Positions 17,892 through 27,383 of a stretch of DNA of 64,000 nt are shown here, one piece after another. The notes beneath the pieces are model-generated. The model was not told where the DNA came from and did not search any database. It saw only the letters and a list, made by a program, of their open reading frames with translations. Each line of letters opens with the position of its first letter. Positions within the stretch are counted from its first letter, which is position 1. A program made the translations under genes and the position numbers. The DNA comes from Limosilactobacillus avistercoris (GTDB lineage Bacteria; Bacillota; Bacilli; Lactobacillales; Lactobacillaceae): NCBI RefSeq assembly GCF_014836425.1, contig NZ_JACSQW010000005.1, positions 1 to 64,000 on the forward strand, given 5' to 3'.

Positions 17892-18833
17892 TTATTTTTG
17901 ATCAGTTTTAAGTTGTTCGAGAAGTTTTTGATCACGTTTTTTTACGATCTCTTTGCCAGTATCTCCCTGCCAATCATAAAATCCCTTACCAGTTTTTAAT
18001 CCTAATTTATTTTGAGAAACTTTTTTGGCAAGTGCCGGATCGGTACCTGTTTCGTTAGCTAAATCTGCGTATAAGTATGAACTAATATTCTTAAAGACGT
18101 CCAAGCCACCAAGGTCAGCACTTGCAACAGGTCCAACTAAATTCCATCGACGACCTAAACTGTATTTAATAATATCATCGACTGCTTCGGGACTTGCGAT
18201 TCCTTGATTAATGATATGGAATGCCTCACGAAGAACTGCTAATTGGATTCGGTTTCCTACAAACCCAAGAGCTTCCTTTTTAAGCGGAACAGCATGCTTC
18301 CCGATCTTGTTCATTAGTTCCACTGTAGTATCAACCGTTTCTTGGTTCGTTTTCTCGCCAGGAACAACCTCAACTAATGGCATTAATTGAGCAGGGTTCC
18401 AAAAGTGAGCAACAACAAATCGTTCGGGATATTGAAGAACACTTTGAAGAGCTGTTGGACTTAAGCCGGAGGTATTAGTTGCTAAGATAGCTGATTCACT
18501 AACAATCTTTTCAATCTCCGACCAGACAGACTTTTTAATCTTCTCATTTTCAACGATTGATTCAATTACAAAGTTTGCGTTTTGACAAGCAGTTTTAAGA
18601 TCAGTTGTATAAGTAAGTCGAGACAGAACTTGCTCTGGATTTTCATCAATCACCCCGGCCTTAACAAAAGTTTGAAGATCATGTTGAATTAACTTTTGAC
18701 CTCGTTGTAGCCCTTCTTCTTCTCGATCATAAACGTTGACTTGATAACCGTTCATTGCAAATTGAAGTGCAATTGCATGACCCATTGTTCCAGCGCCGAT
18801 ATTTGCAACTTCTTTAATCCCAGTTAGTTTCAT
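17892..18833 (-). CDS. 3-hydroxyacyl-CoA dehydrogenase, NAD-binding
   Basis: 313 aa from ATG 18833 (AAGGAG 8 nt upstream; a GTG at 18842 overlaps that site). The Rossmann loop GAGTMGHAIA, the catalytic His in VVAHFWNPAQLMP and the C-terminal helical domain ending in GKGFYDW are intact. It is a stand-alone short form as in 3-hydroxybutyryl-CoA dehydrogenases; no beta-oxidation partners are nearby, so the natural substrate is uncertain (possibly L-gulonate- or lambda-crystallin-type). Confidence 0.88.
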   Translation of the reverse strand: MKLTGIKEVANIGAGTMGHAIALQFAMNGYQVNVYDREEEGLQRGQKLIQHDLQTFVKAGVIDENPEQVLSRLTYTTDLKTACQNANFVIESIVENEKIKKSVWSEIEKIVSESAILATNTSGLSPTALQSVLQYPERFVVAHFWNPAQLMPLVEVVPGEKTNQETVDTTVELMNKIGKHAVPLKKEALGFVGNRIQLAVLREAFHIINQGIASPEAVDDIIKYSLGRRWNLVGPVASADLGGLDVFKNISSYLYADLANETGTDPALAKKVSQNKLGLKTGKGFYDWQGDTGKEIVKKRDQKLLEQLKTDQK

Positions 18834-18877
18834 CCCGATCACTCCTTATATTATCGTTAATTTAATTATAAACGATT

Positions 18878-19315
18878 TTATTGAAAAAGTGATTGGTATT
18901 CTCCATACCCTTGCGCTGTTAATTGTTCAGCAGGAATAAACTTTAATGCTGCAGAGTTAATACAATACCGTAGTCCCCCACGTTCTATTGGACCATCAGT
19001 AAAGACGTGTCCAAGATGCGAATCACCATCTTTACTTCTGACCTCAGTTCGCTCCATTCCAAAAGATTGGTCACGTTTTTCTTTAACTGCTCGTTTTTTA
19101 ATCGGCTTAGTAAATGATGGCCAACCGCACCCTGCATCGTACTTATCTAAAGATGAGAACAGTGGCTCACCACTGACCACATCAACATAAATTCCCGGTT
19201 GATCAAAGTGATCATATTTACCTGTAAAAGGGCGTTCAGTCGCTGCTTCTTGAGTTACCGCATACTGTGTTGGTGTAAGCTTTGCTAAAGCAGCTTGTTT
19301 CTTTTCTTGATCCAT
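18878..19315 (-). CDS. msrB: Peptide-methionine (R)-S-oxide reductase
   Basis: 145 aa. The catalytic Cys118 lies in [13 protein letters not shown] and a second Cys63 in [10 protein letters not shown] could act as recycling Cys. [10 protein letters not shown] is the substrate pocket. The two CxxC zinc pairs of some MsrB are absent. GAGGAGGGG precedes the ATG. Repairs oxidised methionine; monocistronic. Confidence 0.95.
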   Translation of the reverse strand: MDQEKKQAALAKLTPTQYAVTQEAATERPFTGKYDHFDQPGIYVDVVSGEPLFSSLDKYDAGCGWPSFTKPIKKRAVKEKRDQSFGMERTEVRSKDGDSHLGHVFTDGPIERGGLRYCINSAALKFIPAEQLTAQGYGEYQSLFQ

Positions 19316-19450
19316 TATGATTCCCCTCCTCGATTAACAATTCCTTCTATATATTATAGGTAACCATATTATATAGAAGAATGTCGAGAAAAATGCTTTT
19401 GTAGTTACTACAATAATAAGAATGTTTAGTAATAAGATTATGCTAAAAAT

Positions 19451-19486
19451 AAAAAGCCTCTCTTGATTAACAAGAAGGACTCTTTT
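19451..19486 (-). terminator. Terminator of tRNA-Arg
   Basis: Minus strand AGTCCTTCTTG-TTAAT-CAAGAGAGGCT followed by TTTTTATTTTT; one mismatch in the stem. Confidence 0.65.
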
Positions 19487-19541
19487 AACGATAACTAATA
19501 AAACACTCTATCTTTTTATAATTAGTTAAAATTACCAAAAA

Positions 19542-19613
19542 TGCGCCCCCCGAGAGTCGAACTCGGATCATGAGGACCGAAATCTCATGTGCTATCCATT
19601 ACACTAAGGGCGC
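19542..19613 (-). tRNA. tRNA-Arg (anticodon TCG)
   Basis: 72 nt on the minus strand: acceptor GCGCCCT/GGGGCGC, anticodon loop TTTCGGT (TCG), T arm GAGTTCGACTC, discriminator A. The anticodon stem has an A-C mismatch next to the loop. CCA is not encoded. Confidence 0.9.
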
Positions 19614-19706
19614 CTTACGTAAACTATTTTAATCCTTTTCTAGTAAAATAGTAAGTAGTGATTATAAAATATTAGATAAAATCCTACTTAATCGAAGGAG
19701 AATAGT

Positions 19707-20519
19707 ATGATACCACAAAAATTTATTGCGATTGATATTGATGGGACACTATATGATGATCATGATCATTTTGATATTCAACGATTTAATCAAGACTATC
19801 AAGCACTATTTAATAGAAGGATCCTCTTAATTGTAGCAACCGGTAATAGCTACGATGCGGTGCAAACCATTTTTAAGGATTGTCCAGTAAATACCTTTGT
19901 TGCTGAAAATGGTGGACGAATTGTAATTAATGGTAAAGATGTAATTAGTCATGTTCATTCACACTCTACCCTACAGAAACTGATGACTTTTTTATCTAGA
20001 AAGAATTACCAACCAGATCTTTTTTCACTTTCTGGAGCATCCAATACCTTTATTGATAATCAATTTAAAGATGTTCCTGTACCTTTCTATCCTCACCATC
20101 GATACTTTATATCCTTAGATCAGATTACTGAACCAGTATATAACGTTAACTTGAATTGGTTTAAGCGTCGACCTGAATTAGAGTTGATTCATCAAGTAAT
20201 TAAAGAGATTAACCAAACTTTTCCCATGCAACTCCAGGCAACCTATAGTGGTGCGTATGGAATTGATATCTTACCATATGGTGTAAATAAGGCTGTGGGA
20301 TTAAAAGAACTAATTCACCATTTTCCTAATAAGACTCTTAAGGATGTAGTGGCGTTTGGTGATACAAGTAATGATCTTGAGATGATTCAAGAAAGTGGGA
20401 TTGGTTTTGCAATGAAGAATGCGACGACTGATCTAAAACAAGTCGCGGATCAAATTACTAGCAAGGATAATAATCATGATGGTTTACTTTATGAAATTGA
20501 GAAACAATTTTTAAGTTAA
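19707..20519 (+). CDS. Cof-type HAD-IIB family phosphatase
   Basis: 270 aa. Motif I AIDIDGTLYDD with nucleophile Asp10, the Thr of motif II in VATGNS, a C2B cap (about residues 85-185), Lys in NKAVGLKEL, and motif IV FGDTSNDLEM. CGAAGGAG precedes the ATG. Likely a cytoplasmic sugar-phosphate or nucleotide phosphatase; substrate not predictable. Confidence 0.9.
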   Translation: MIPQKFIAIDIDGTLYDDHDHFDIQRFNQDYQALFNRRILLIVATGNSYDAVQTIFKDCPVNTFVAENGGRIVINGKDVISHVHSHSTLQKLMTFLSRKNYQPDLFSLSGASNTFIDNQFKDVPVPFYPHHRYFISLDQITEPVYNVNLNWFKRRPELELIHQVIKEINQTFPMQLQATYSGAYGIDILPYGVNKAVGLKELIHHFPNKTLKDVVAFGDTSNDLEMIQESGIGFAMKNATTDLKQVADQITSKDNNHDGLLYEIEKQFLS

Positions 20520-20552
20520 TACCTGAAACAATATTATGTAAACTAAGGATGT

Positions 20553-20598
20553 AAAAAACTAGGATCCCCTGAATTATTCAAAGGATCCTAGTTTTTAT
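20553..20598. terminator. Bidirectional terminator
   Basis: AAAAACTAGGATCC and GGATCCTAGTTTTT flank a 15-nt loop between convergent genes. Confidence 0.85.
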
Positions 20599-20613
20599 TA
20601 TAATTAGATTGAA

Positions 20614-21093
20614 CTAGTAAACTGCCCCATCATAGAAATTAAATGTTGGTTTATTAAAATCAAAGGTTGCTAATTCAGACATTTTAATAAATTGGTCGCC
20701 AATTCCCCAACTCATAAGATTAATTGGCTTTCCCCAATCTTCATCAGGAATAACAACAAGGATGTGCTTACCAAGTGCTGAAGCCATTCCAAGCTCAACA
20801 CCCATTCCAACATCTTCTTCGTTCGGAATGTAGATAGCTAATAATAGATCACTTGTTGAAACCCCAACACGATCACCATTATAGGTGGCGGTTGCCCATT
20901 CACGATCTTCTAGTAATTCAGGATGCTCATCTACTCGTAAGCCTTTGTATTGGTGATCTAAGGGAATGTAAGAATTCTCTACATCAACAGTAGGATTTTC
21001 TTTAATAGCATTCATTGCGTTTTGGTAAGCTTTATTCTGCTTATCCGTAAACCATCCAGCACAAAAATAAACTGTCTTTGTCTTTTGATCCAC
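20614..21093 (-). CDS. ntd: Nucleoside 2-deoxyribosyltransferase (type II)
   Basis: 159 aa from GTG 21093, set by GAGGAGG 7-8 nt upstream; the longer open frame to 21264 has no ribosome site. It exchanges the base of deoxynucleosides, part of lactobacillar purine/pyrimidine salvage. YFCAGWFTDKQNKAY, ENSYIPLDHQYKG, the catalytic Glu in GMGVELG (about residue 100), KPINLMSWG and the C-terminal FYDGAVY match the well-known Lactobacillus enzyme closely. Confidence 0.95.
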   Translation of the reverse strand: MDQKTKTVYFCAGWFTDKQNKAYQNAMNAIKENPTVDVENSYIPLDHQYKGLRVDEHPELLEDREWATATYNGDRVGVSTSDLLLAIYIPNEEDVGMGVELGMASALGKHILVVIPDEDWGKPINLMSWGIGDQFIKMSELATFDFNKPTFNFYDGAVY

Positions 21094-21219
21094 GAAATTT
21101 CCTCCTCTATTTAAACAGCTAAAAGCAATTCTACCATATAATTCGAAAAAAAAGCTTACGAAAAAATTAAAATCTGGTAGACTAATCAATCGTTGAATAA
21201 AAGGAGTGAAGAGAAAATA

Positions 21220-22641
21220 ATGAATAATACTCAAAAGAATGCTGCACGAAAGTAGATTAATCACCCCAAACTAGCAATGGTTGCCATGCTTTTGGGGGCT
21301 TTTGTTGGAATGCTAAGTGAAACTTCACTTAACATTGCCCTTCCTAAGTTAATCTTGTCGTTACACGTTAATATGGCAACAATTCAGTGGTTAGTTACAG
21401 GGTACATGCTTGTAATTGGGATCATTTTGCCATTATCTAGTTTAATTTCTAAGTGGTTCACTACCCGGCAAATTGTTGTGTTTGGTTTAAGCGTTTTTAT
21501 TATCGGTGCGATTATTTCAGCCTGCGCAGGTAGTTTCCCAATTGGTCTCGCTGGACGAATGATCCAGGGGATTGGGACAGGTTTAATCTTGCCATTGATG
21601 TTTGCTGTTGCAATGCAAATTTTCCCACCTCAAAAACTTGGTGCAGTATTAGGAATCTGTGCACTAGTTATTATGTTTGCCCCAGCAATTGGACCAACCC
21701 TTACTGGATTGATCCTTGCTAAGCTTTCCTGGCGGTGGATTTTCTGGTTCTTTATTCCATTCCTAGCAATTGCATTGATATTTGCAATTACTTCATTGGA
21801 TAACGTTAACAATATTACAAAGCCACATGTTGACTGGCTTTCCATTATTGAATCAGCAGTTGGTTTCTCTGGTTTAGTTATCGGTGCTAGTTTATCAAGT
21901 CGTGACGGTTGGCTCTCTGTTCCAGTTCTTTCTGCGTTGGTAATCGGTGTTGTTGTTTTAGGAGTTTATGTTCATCGTCAACTTCACCTTGAAGAACCAA
22001 TTTTGAATTTAAGATTGTTCAAGACATCAGCATTTACTACTGGAGCATTGCTTGTGATGCTTGACTTTGGAATTATCTTATCTGCAATGTACTTATTGGC
22101 AAACTACTTACAGAATGGCTTGATGGTACCAGTTGCATTAACCGGGATTATCATGCTTCCAGGTGGAATTATTAATGCTATTACATCAGCATTGGCAGGA
22201 CGACTTTATGATAATATTGGTGCACGGAAACCCGCAATCATTGGTTTTATCATTGCCTTAATCGGTGCGATCATGTTTGCTTGCGCTTCAGATCATTCAT
22301 CAATCGCATTTATTATTGCAGCTCACGTAATCTTGATGATTGGTTGTCCGTTAGCAATGTCCTCTTCACAAACAAGTGCATTAAACTCATTAACCGGTTT
22401 AGAATCAGCTGATGGAAGTACAATTCTTAATACCCTTCAACAAATTGTTGGTGCACTAGCAACTGCGCTCGCAACTAGTTTCTTAGAACTTGGTCGAGCC
22501 AACATTAGTGGAAATGGTGCGGTTCGTTTCACTAATGGATTCCACTATGGAATTTACTTTACAATTGTTTTAGTTGTTATTGCATTAATCCTCTCCTTCA
22601 GACTTCAAGACCGTGCTAAGAATACGAAGGACATCAACTAG
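21220..22641 (+). pseudogene. DHA2-type MFS efflux transporter with stop at codon 12
   Basis: The well-placed start is ATG 21220 (AAGGAGTGA upstream), giving MNNTQKNAARK and then an in-frame TAG (21253-21255). The rest is a complete 14-helix EmrB/QacA-type transporter including GRMIQGIGTGLILP. ATG 21277, 22 bases after the stop, reopens the frame before the first helix but has no Shine-Dalgarno sequence; weak reinitiation could yield a 454-aa protein. Paralogue at 42359 is intact. Called a pseudogene because normal initiation is broken. Confidence 0.7.
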
Positions 22642-22676
22642 TAATTCATTGCAACTTTTTATTAAATCAATGATAA

Positions 22677-22716
22677 TAAGACCAACACCTATATTCATAA
22701 GGAGTTGGTCTTTTTG
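22677..22716 (+). terminator. Terminator of the MFS gene
   Basis: AAGACCAAC-ACCT pairs with AGG-AGTTGGTCTT around ATATTCATA, followed by TTTTTG. Confidence 0.8.
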
Positions 22717-22722
22717 TTTTCC

Positions 22723-22842
22723 TTGCCCGTTGGTATTGGCCAAGTTCATGCAATGCATGAGTTATTCAAATTAAATCCGCGCTTGGCAATCATCGTTCTC
22801 TTGTTGCTAATTTGCCTGGCATTTTACCTTAAAAATAAGTAA
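22723..22842 (+). pseudogene. C-terminal fragment of a membrane protein
   Basis: A 39-codon frame ending at TAA 22840 encodes HAMHELFKLNPRLA followed by a helix IIVLLLLICLAFYL and KNK. It looks like the last transmembrane helix of a transporter, with no start region. Parent family not recognised. Confidence 0.35.
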
Positions 22843-22905
22843 AAGCAGGTCCTCAACTATCTTCTCGTAAACATTGGAGAAGTTATAGCGAGGACCTGTT
22901 TTTAT
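22842..22905. terminator. Bidirectional terminator
   Basis: CAGGTCCTC-AACTATCTTCTC and GAGAAGTTATAG-C-GAGGACCTG form a long stem with T/A runs on both sides; ends the PLD-ATPase operon on the minus strand. Confidence 0.8.
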
Positions 22906-23066
22906 TTTCTCATTGCTTCCTTAAGACCGATTTTAACTAATTCTTTCACAGCAGCAGAAACTGTCAGGGACTGTTTTTCAGCATATTGCTTAACTAATTG
23001 ATAAAGTGCAAGGTCATCTGGACCACGCCAGATAATTCCGGTAACCTGGCCATGTTCTTTTTGCAT
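22902..23066 (-). CDS. Small ribbon-helix-helix-like protein
   Basis: 54 aa from ATG 23066 (AAAGGAGG 9 nt upstream); an open extension to 23102 lacks a site. The pattern is an N-terminal strand GIIWRG, then DDLALYQLVKQYAEKQ and SAAVKELVKIGLKEA, consistent with a CopG/Arc-type fold. It follows the hydrolase by 20 nt and is last in the three-gene operon with the PLD-ATPase; it may be an autoregulator. Confidence 0.65.
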   Translation of the reverse strand: MQKEHGQVTGIIWRGPDDLALYQLVKQYAEKQSLTVSAAVKELVKIGLKEAMRK

Positions 23067-23086
23067 TATATCATTCCTCCTTTTAT

Positions 23087-23932
23087 TCACCTTTTCACCC
23101 ATAACATTTTAGCAACCCGTTGCAGAATAACCGTACGATCATGGAGTTGAAAATGGTTAGTCTTAGGGACAATAACCTGGCGGTACTGAATATCTGGGTG
23201 AACTTTAACGAGTGTCTGAAGCATTTCGGATTGAATCCGGGGAACTTCATCATCAGTTCCACCCATAATATTTAAAATCTTAACAGTTGAATTAGGGTTC
23301 CAGCTTTTCATTTGCCGTTCCAATTGGTGGAAATTTCTGTCCTTAGACTTCCGATTTAGGTTAGGGACAAATTTTACTTTAACTCCAAAGCTTTCTTCAA
23401 CTGGAACACCAAGGAAAACAATGTTACGAAGCTGAATTTGCCGTTGTAATTGCTTTGAACCCATATAAGCATGAATAAATTCAGTTCCCCCATAGGAATG
23501 AGCAATAACGTTCATTCTATTAATATGGTATCGATTATGAAGAACCTGGAGGACATGAGTGAGCTGATGTACTTGAGGATGATAAGTAGCATTATAGTTC
23601 CAATTGTACAGTACTTGAATAAGGGCATTCCGTTGATCGGTGTAGTTTCCGCTTGTTTTAACTGTTCCAGTCGGTGATACCCACACAGTTATTACCTTTT
23701 GTGCATAGTCATTCTTTTCAAAGTAGTTCGTCATTTGATGGTAAGTAGTTGTGTTGCCGCCCCATCCCGGGATCATTATCGTTGGCGTTTTACTGTAATA
23801 AGTATTTGAACGGTAATTGCCTGACTTTAATGATGAATTAGGTAGTGGTAATAGAACTACAAACTGAATAACCAGTACTAAGATCAGTAAAATACCGATA
23901 ATTGCGGCAGAACTTTTAAATAACCGTCGCAT
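23087..23932 (-). CDS. Alpha/beta hydrolase, DUF915 type, membrane-anchored
   Basis: 281 aa. N-terminal signal-anchor helix (about residues 10-30), IMIPGWGGNT after the first strand, nucleophile elbow IAHSYGG (Ser), Asp in MGGTDDEVP and His in TNHFQLHD. It differs from the 11863 paralogue in the elbow (AHSYG rather than GHSLG). Placed 23 nt after the PLD-ATPase, so cotranscribed with it, an odd pairing of a surface enzyme with a cytoplasmic ATPase. Confidence 0.85.
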   Translation of the reverse strand: MRRLFKSSAAIIGILLILVLVIQFVVLLPLPNSSLKSGNYRSNTYYSKTPTIMIPGWGGNTTTYHQMTNYFEKNDYAQKVITVWVSPTGTVKTSGNYTDQRNALIQVLYNWNYNATYHPQVHQLTHVLQVLHNRYHINRMNVIAHSYGGTEFIHAYMGSKQLQRQIQLRNIVFLGVPVEESFGVKVKFVPNLNRKSKDRNFHQLERQMKSWNPNSTVKILNIMGGTDDEVPRIQSEMLQTLVKVHPDIQYRQVIVPKTNHFQLHDRTVILQRVAKMLWVKR

Positions 23933-23955
23933 CCACTAATCATCTCGGTTCAATT

Positions 23956-26262
23956 TTAGCCAAATAAACGAGCCCAGAAGCCCTTCTTCTTTGGCTTTTC
24001 TTCAATAACATTGTTCTCTTGTTCATTTTCGGTAGAGTCTGTTTCGGTTTCTTCATAAGGATTATGTTCACCAATCCATCTGAAGAATTCAGGAGCTTTA
24101 ATTTCAACAAATTTCCCCCGCTTACCATTTATTCCATCAACACAAAGTTCAATTGGTAAAGCGTTACGGTATTTTTCAATACTATCAGCTGTGAATCCAT
24201 TGAAAGTATTGAGCTTGGAAATATCAAATAAGAGGCTTTTATCCCCCTGCCGATATTGGAAATCATCTTGTTGAGTTAAGTATAGTTTAGCCCACCGATT
24301 TCGTGAACTTTCCTTAAAGTCATCGCAAATCGTTTCGGAGAAGTAGTCTGGTAATGGCATATTAGCCATTTCGTAATAGTTCTTAAACAATTGCCGAGTC
24401 ATCGCAAGGAAATCAAGACGACCAGTCGTTGAATTAAAGTCGCGCCATGGTGTCTCATCATCTTCGAGAAGGTTAGCCATCCGCATTACAAAATCCTTAA
24501 ATAAGGTATTATTAAGGGTCTTTCGTACATTATAGATATACTGATTTGCAGCACCCTTTTGTGATTCATCAATTACTTTATCAATCTGGAGATAGTAGGT
24601 ACGGCGGGCAGTTTCCCGAAGCATTGTAAAGCCAGAATCATAGTTCGTTGTTCCAATTAGTGGAGCAATTGGTTGGGGATGGTTAACTAATTCATTCATA
24701 ATATCAACCACTAAGTGCCGACTATATTGATCTTGTTGGAAGAAGTAGGGTTCAATCTCATCCATTAGAACTGGGTATGAACTACCTAACTTCATGTAAT
24801 GTTCCATGACTTCAACTGTCTTGGTCTTTTTTTGTGGTGTTTGTGATGGGTAAATTGTTCCAAAATCAATCAATGACCGATCTGAATTCCATGTTAATTG
24901 GTTGATAATTCGAAGAAGAGTTGATTTCCCAGAACCAGCGGTAGCTCCTAACACAAGGAAATTAGGAACATCATTGCCATCTTCAGGGTTTAAACTAGAT
25001 TTTGCCCGAATTTCCCAGAGAAATGGCGCAGTGAAACTATAAAGAATTGCTTCAAAGAATCGTTTTCCGTAATTGGCATCATAGTCCACAACAAACTGCT
25101 GGTACCCTTTCATTACGGCATCAATACTTTTTAGTCCGTCCCGAATCTCAGAAATCGTTGCAATTTTCCCAAACGGGATTGGGTGTGTCCCAGTATCATT
25201 TGGAACATAGAGACCACTATTATTATTTGCAATGTTCCGTTCCATTGGTCGATCGTATAAGAAGGTCGTATATTTCTTTTCAGCATCCCGTTGTTGTGGT
25301 GACATTCCACTAATTAAGGCATCTTGAACCTGCTTAGTAATCTTTTCCCGAGTCTTTAATTTAGGCTTAGCAGCTCGTGGTGAAACGGCCTCTTTTTGCA
25401 GAGTATAAATTGTATCGTGCTGTTTTACTTGCTTAGCAATTTTTTCCTTAGTTTGAGACCGGTCCATGGTAACATTACGCATTGACTTAGTAATCATGTC
25501 GGGAATCAGTTCATGATCAATATCGTGTTGAACATCATGCTTAATGAGATCAACCATATCCGTCTCAGCAATCTTGTCTGTTGTTTCATTATCAAGAATA
25601 ACAGGGCCAGTACTCTCTTGTTTATTATTGGCTTGGTCCTTTTTACTTTCTTCAATCTGCTTTTGAGCAGCCTTTACTAAGTTAGTGGTAAAGAAAGGAC
25701 GTAATACCGGCTTTAAATCTTTTTTAAAGTGATCAGCAAGATTTTGGTATAAACGAATATTGTTATCAAAAACTAGTACTTCTTCAAATTGGTTTCGTTG
25801 AGCATCAAAAGAGGCATCAGTTAAATCAACGCTGCCAAGAATAACTCGGGTATCATGTGTTATTGAGTTACTCAATAGGTAAAATTTAGAATGAATTACC
25901 TGCGTTGGCGCAATTGAAATTCGAAAAAGACTATTAAGAACGTTAGTCTGATTGTCGCTAGTTAACGCAGAAAAGATCTTTGCAGCTTCTTTATTTGCAG
26001 AACTGAGAAGTGCATTGGTTAGCGCAACTTTAGTGATCATTTCATCAGCACTTAGTCTATTAGTTGATTCAGAACTTAACGCAATATTAACGCTAATAAA
26101 CTTACTAAGATACTTATTAATAAAATCAGCTGTAATTTCCCCGGTAATCCCAATCAATTGATCATACTTCTTCGGATCAAATAACTGGTGAATCTTTAAT
26201 GGTGGTGTATCCTGACCGTCAAAAGCAATGTGAATTTTTCTTATATCAGAAGTTTCTGTCAT
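23956..26262 (-). CDS. PLD-like domain fused to an AAA-type ATPase
   Basis: 768 aa from ATG 26262 (AAAGGA 8 nt upstream; an ATG six bases earlier is too close). Residues about 10-190 form a phospholipase D-like domain with one degenerate HKD motif (VIHSKFYLL, the usual Asp replaced by Ser) and GSVDLTDASF. A charged linker (about 195-335) follows, then an ATPase with Walker A GATAGSGKST (439-448) and Walker B PVLMDEIEP (497-505). The C-terminus is highly acidic, then basic-aromatic (KKKGFWARLFG). The fusion resembles nucleic-acid-acting NTPases; no helicase motifs are seen. Function unknown. Confidence 0.75.
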   Translation of the reverse strand: MTETSDIRKIHIAFDGQDTPPLKIHQLFDPKKYDQLIGITGEITADFINKYLSKFISVNIALSSESTNRLSADEMITKVALTNALLSSANKEAAKIFSALTSDNQTNVLNSLFRISIAPTQVIHSKFYLLSNSITHDTRVILGSVDLTDASFDAQRNQFEEVLVFDNNIRLYQNLADHFKKDLKPVLRPFFTTNLVKAAQKQIEESKKDQANNKQESTGPVILDNETTDKIAETDMVDLIKHDVQHDIDHELIPDMITKSMRNVTMDRSQTKEKIAKQVKQHDTIYTLQKEAVSPRAAKPKLKTREKITKQVQDALISGMSPQQRDAEKKYTTFLYDRPMERNIANNNSGLYVPNDTGTHPIPFGKIATISEIRDGLKSIDAVMKGYQQFVVDYDANYGKRFFEAILYSFTAPFLWEIRAKSSLNPEDGNDVPNFLVLGATAGSGKSTLLRIINQLTWNSDRSLIDFGTIYPSQTPQKKTKTVEVMEHYMKLGSSYPVLMDEIEPYFFQQDQYSRHLVVDIMNELVNHPQPIAPLIGTTNYDSGFTMLRETARRTYYLQIDKVIDESQKGAANQYIYNVRKTLNNTLFKDFVMRMANLLEDDETPWRDFNSTTGRLDFLAMTRQLFKNYYEMANMPLPDYFSETICDDFKESSRNRWAKLYLTQQDDFQYRQGDKSLLFDISKLNTFNGFTADSIEKYRNALPIELCVDGINGKRGKFVEIKAPEFFRWIGEHNPYEETETDSTENEQENNVIEEKPKKKGFWARLFG

Positions 26263-26422
26263 GACCATAATCCTTTTCTATCGATAAATATATTAGTTTT
26301 ATTTTCGACTATTTAACCGCTTTTTGCAAGTAATTCTAGGATAATGGACGGTGCTATCAGCTAAAGGTAGCATTTTCTGCTCATTTAACCTAAAATTACC
26401 GATTAATTTTAATAAATCATTC

Positions 26423-26436
26423 CAAACGTATGTTCA
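26423..26436. promoter_or_regulatory. Candidate LexA (SOS) box upstream of the nuclease gene
   Basis: Read on the minus strand the 14-mer is TGAACATACGTTTG, matching 13 of 14 positions of the Gram-positive LexA consensus CGAACRNRYGTTYG. It lies between a weak -35 (TTCCAA 26420-26425) and a -10 (TAAAAT 26443-26448) for the nuclease gene, a position suited to repression. Confidence 0.5.
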
Positions 26437-26480
26437 AACGAGTAAAATAGAACGCGAATAGTAAAGAATGGAGTGAACCT

Positions 26481-27317
26481 ATGAGATTCAAAAAGCGACT
26501 TTACCACCTTGTTTTTGTTCTGCTTGGTCTACTAGTAGTTACTGGTGTTATTCAAAATCCCCAATTAACAAGTGCGTCTTTAAACCGAATAAGCCAACTT
26601 ACCCAGCAAAAGAAGACAAACTATCATCACCAACAAGCACTTCCACCGAGCCAGAGGCAAGCCAGTTCAATCTTAACTCCTGGCGTTCGACAACAACTTG
26701 GCTCAAATATTGCTTGGAATAATGCTGGTGCGTTTATTATTAATAATAACCGGACAAACCTTAATGCTCGGATTGCTAGTGCACCCTATGCAGTCAATCA
26801 CTTAGATAAGCAAGGGCGAGCATGTCAAGGAGATGCATGGTTAAACAAAACAACACGTCAGTATAAAAAACGTGCAGCTACCGGGAACGGTGCAACTGAC
26901 TGGCGCCCAGCTGGCTTTCTTCAGGCACATAACCTTAAAAGTGGCTATGGCCATGCTTATGATCGCGGACACCTTTTGGGATACGCCCTTGTTGGGGGAA
27001 TTCGGGGCTTTAATGCTTCTGAAGCCAATCCAGCCAATATTGCAACTCAAACAGCTTGGGCAAATGAAGCACGGAGTAAAAACTCGACCGGACAAAATTA
27101 TTACGAGAGTCTTGTCAGAAAGGCCCTAGACCAGAACAAACAAGTTCGTTATCGTGTTACAGATATTTACGATGGCAAAAATATTGTTCCTGCTGGTGCT
27201 CATATTGAGGCAAAATCTAGTGATGGTTCGTTAGAATTTAATGTTTTTGTCCCTAATGTACAAAATAATATCTCAATTAATTATGCTACGGGTGCTGTTA
27301 CAGCGATTAACCAATAG
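26481..27317 (+). CDS. DNA/RNA non-specific endonuclease, secreted or membrane-anchored
   Basis: 278 aa. N-terminal hydrophobic helix (about residues 9-27), Gln-rich linker, then a beta-beta-alpha-Me nuclease domain with the catalytic DRGHLLGYALVGG and the metal-site Asn region FNASEANPANIATQT. Family includes the streptococcal EndA used in DNA uptake and secreted nucleases. GAATGGAGTG precedes the ATG. Monocistronic, with its own terminator and a possible LexA box. Confidence 0.88.
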   Translation: MRFKKRLYHLVFVLLGLLVVTGVIQNPQLTSASLNRISQLTQQKKTNYHHQQALPPSQRQASSILTPGVRQQLGSNIAWNNAGAFIINNNRTNLNARIASAPYAVNHLDKQGRACQGDAWLNKTTRQYKKRAATGNGATDWRPAGFLQAHNLKSGYGHAYDRGHLLGYALVGGIRGFNASEANPANIATQTAWANEARSKNSTGQNYYESLVRKALDQNKQVRYRVTDIYDGKNIVPAGAHIEAKSSDGSLEFNVFVPNVQNNISINYATGAVTAINQ

Positions 27318-27324
27318 TTAACAT

Positions 27325-27370
27325 AAAAGCAGCTTTGTAATTTCCATTAAGGATTTACAAAGCTGCTTTA
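27325..27370. terminator. Bidirectional terminator
   Basis: AAAGCAGCTTTGTAA and TTACAAAGCTGCTTT flank a 14-nt loop between convergent genes. Confidence 0.85.
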
Positions 27371-27383
27371 GTTTTAAAGTATT

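Noticed and set aside
20614..21264. Long N-terminal extension of the nucleoside deoxyribosyltransferase frame with a hydrophobic segment
   Set aside because: No ribosome site at 21264, while GTG 21093 has GAGGAGG and gives the normal 159-aa enzyme.
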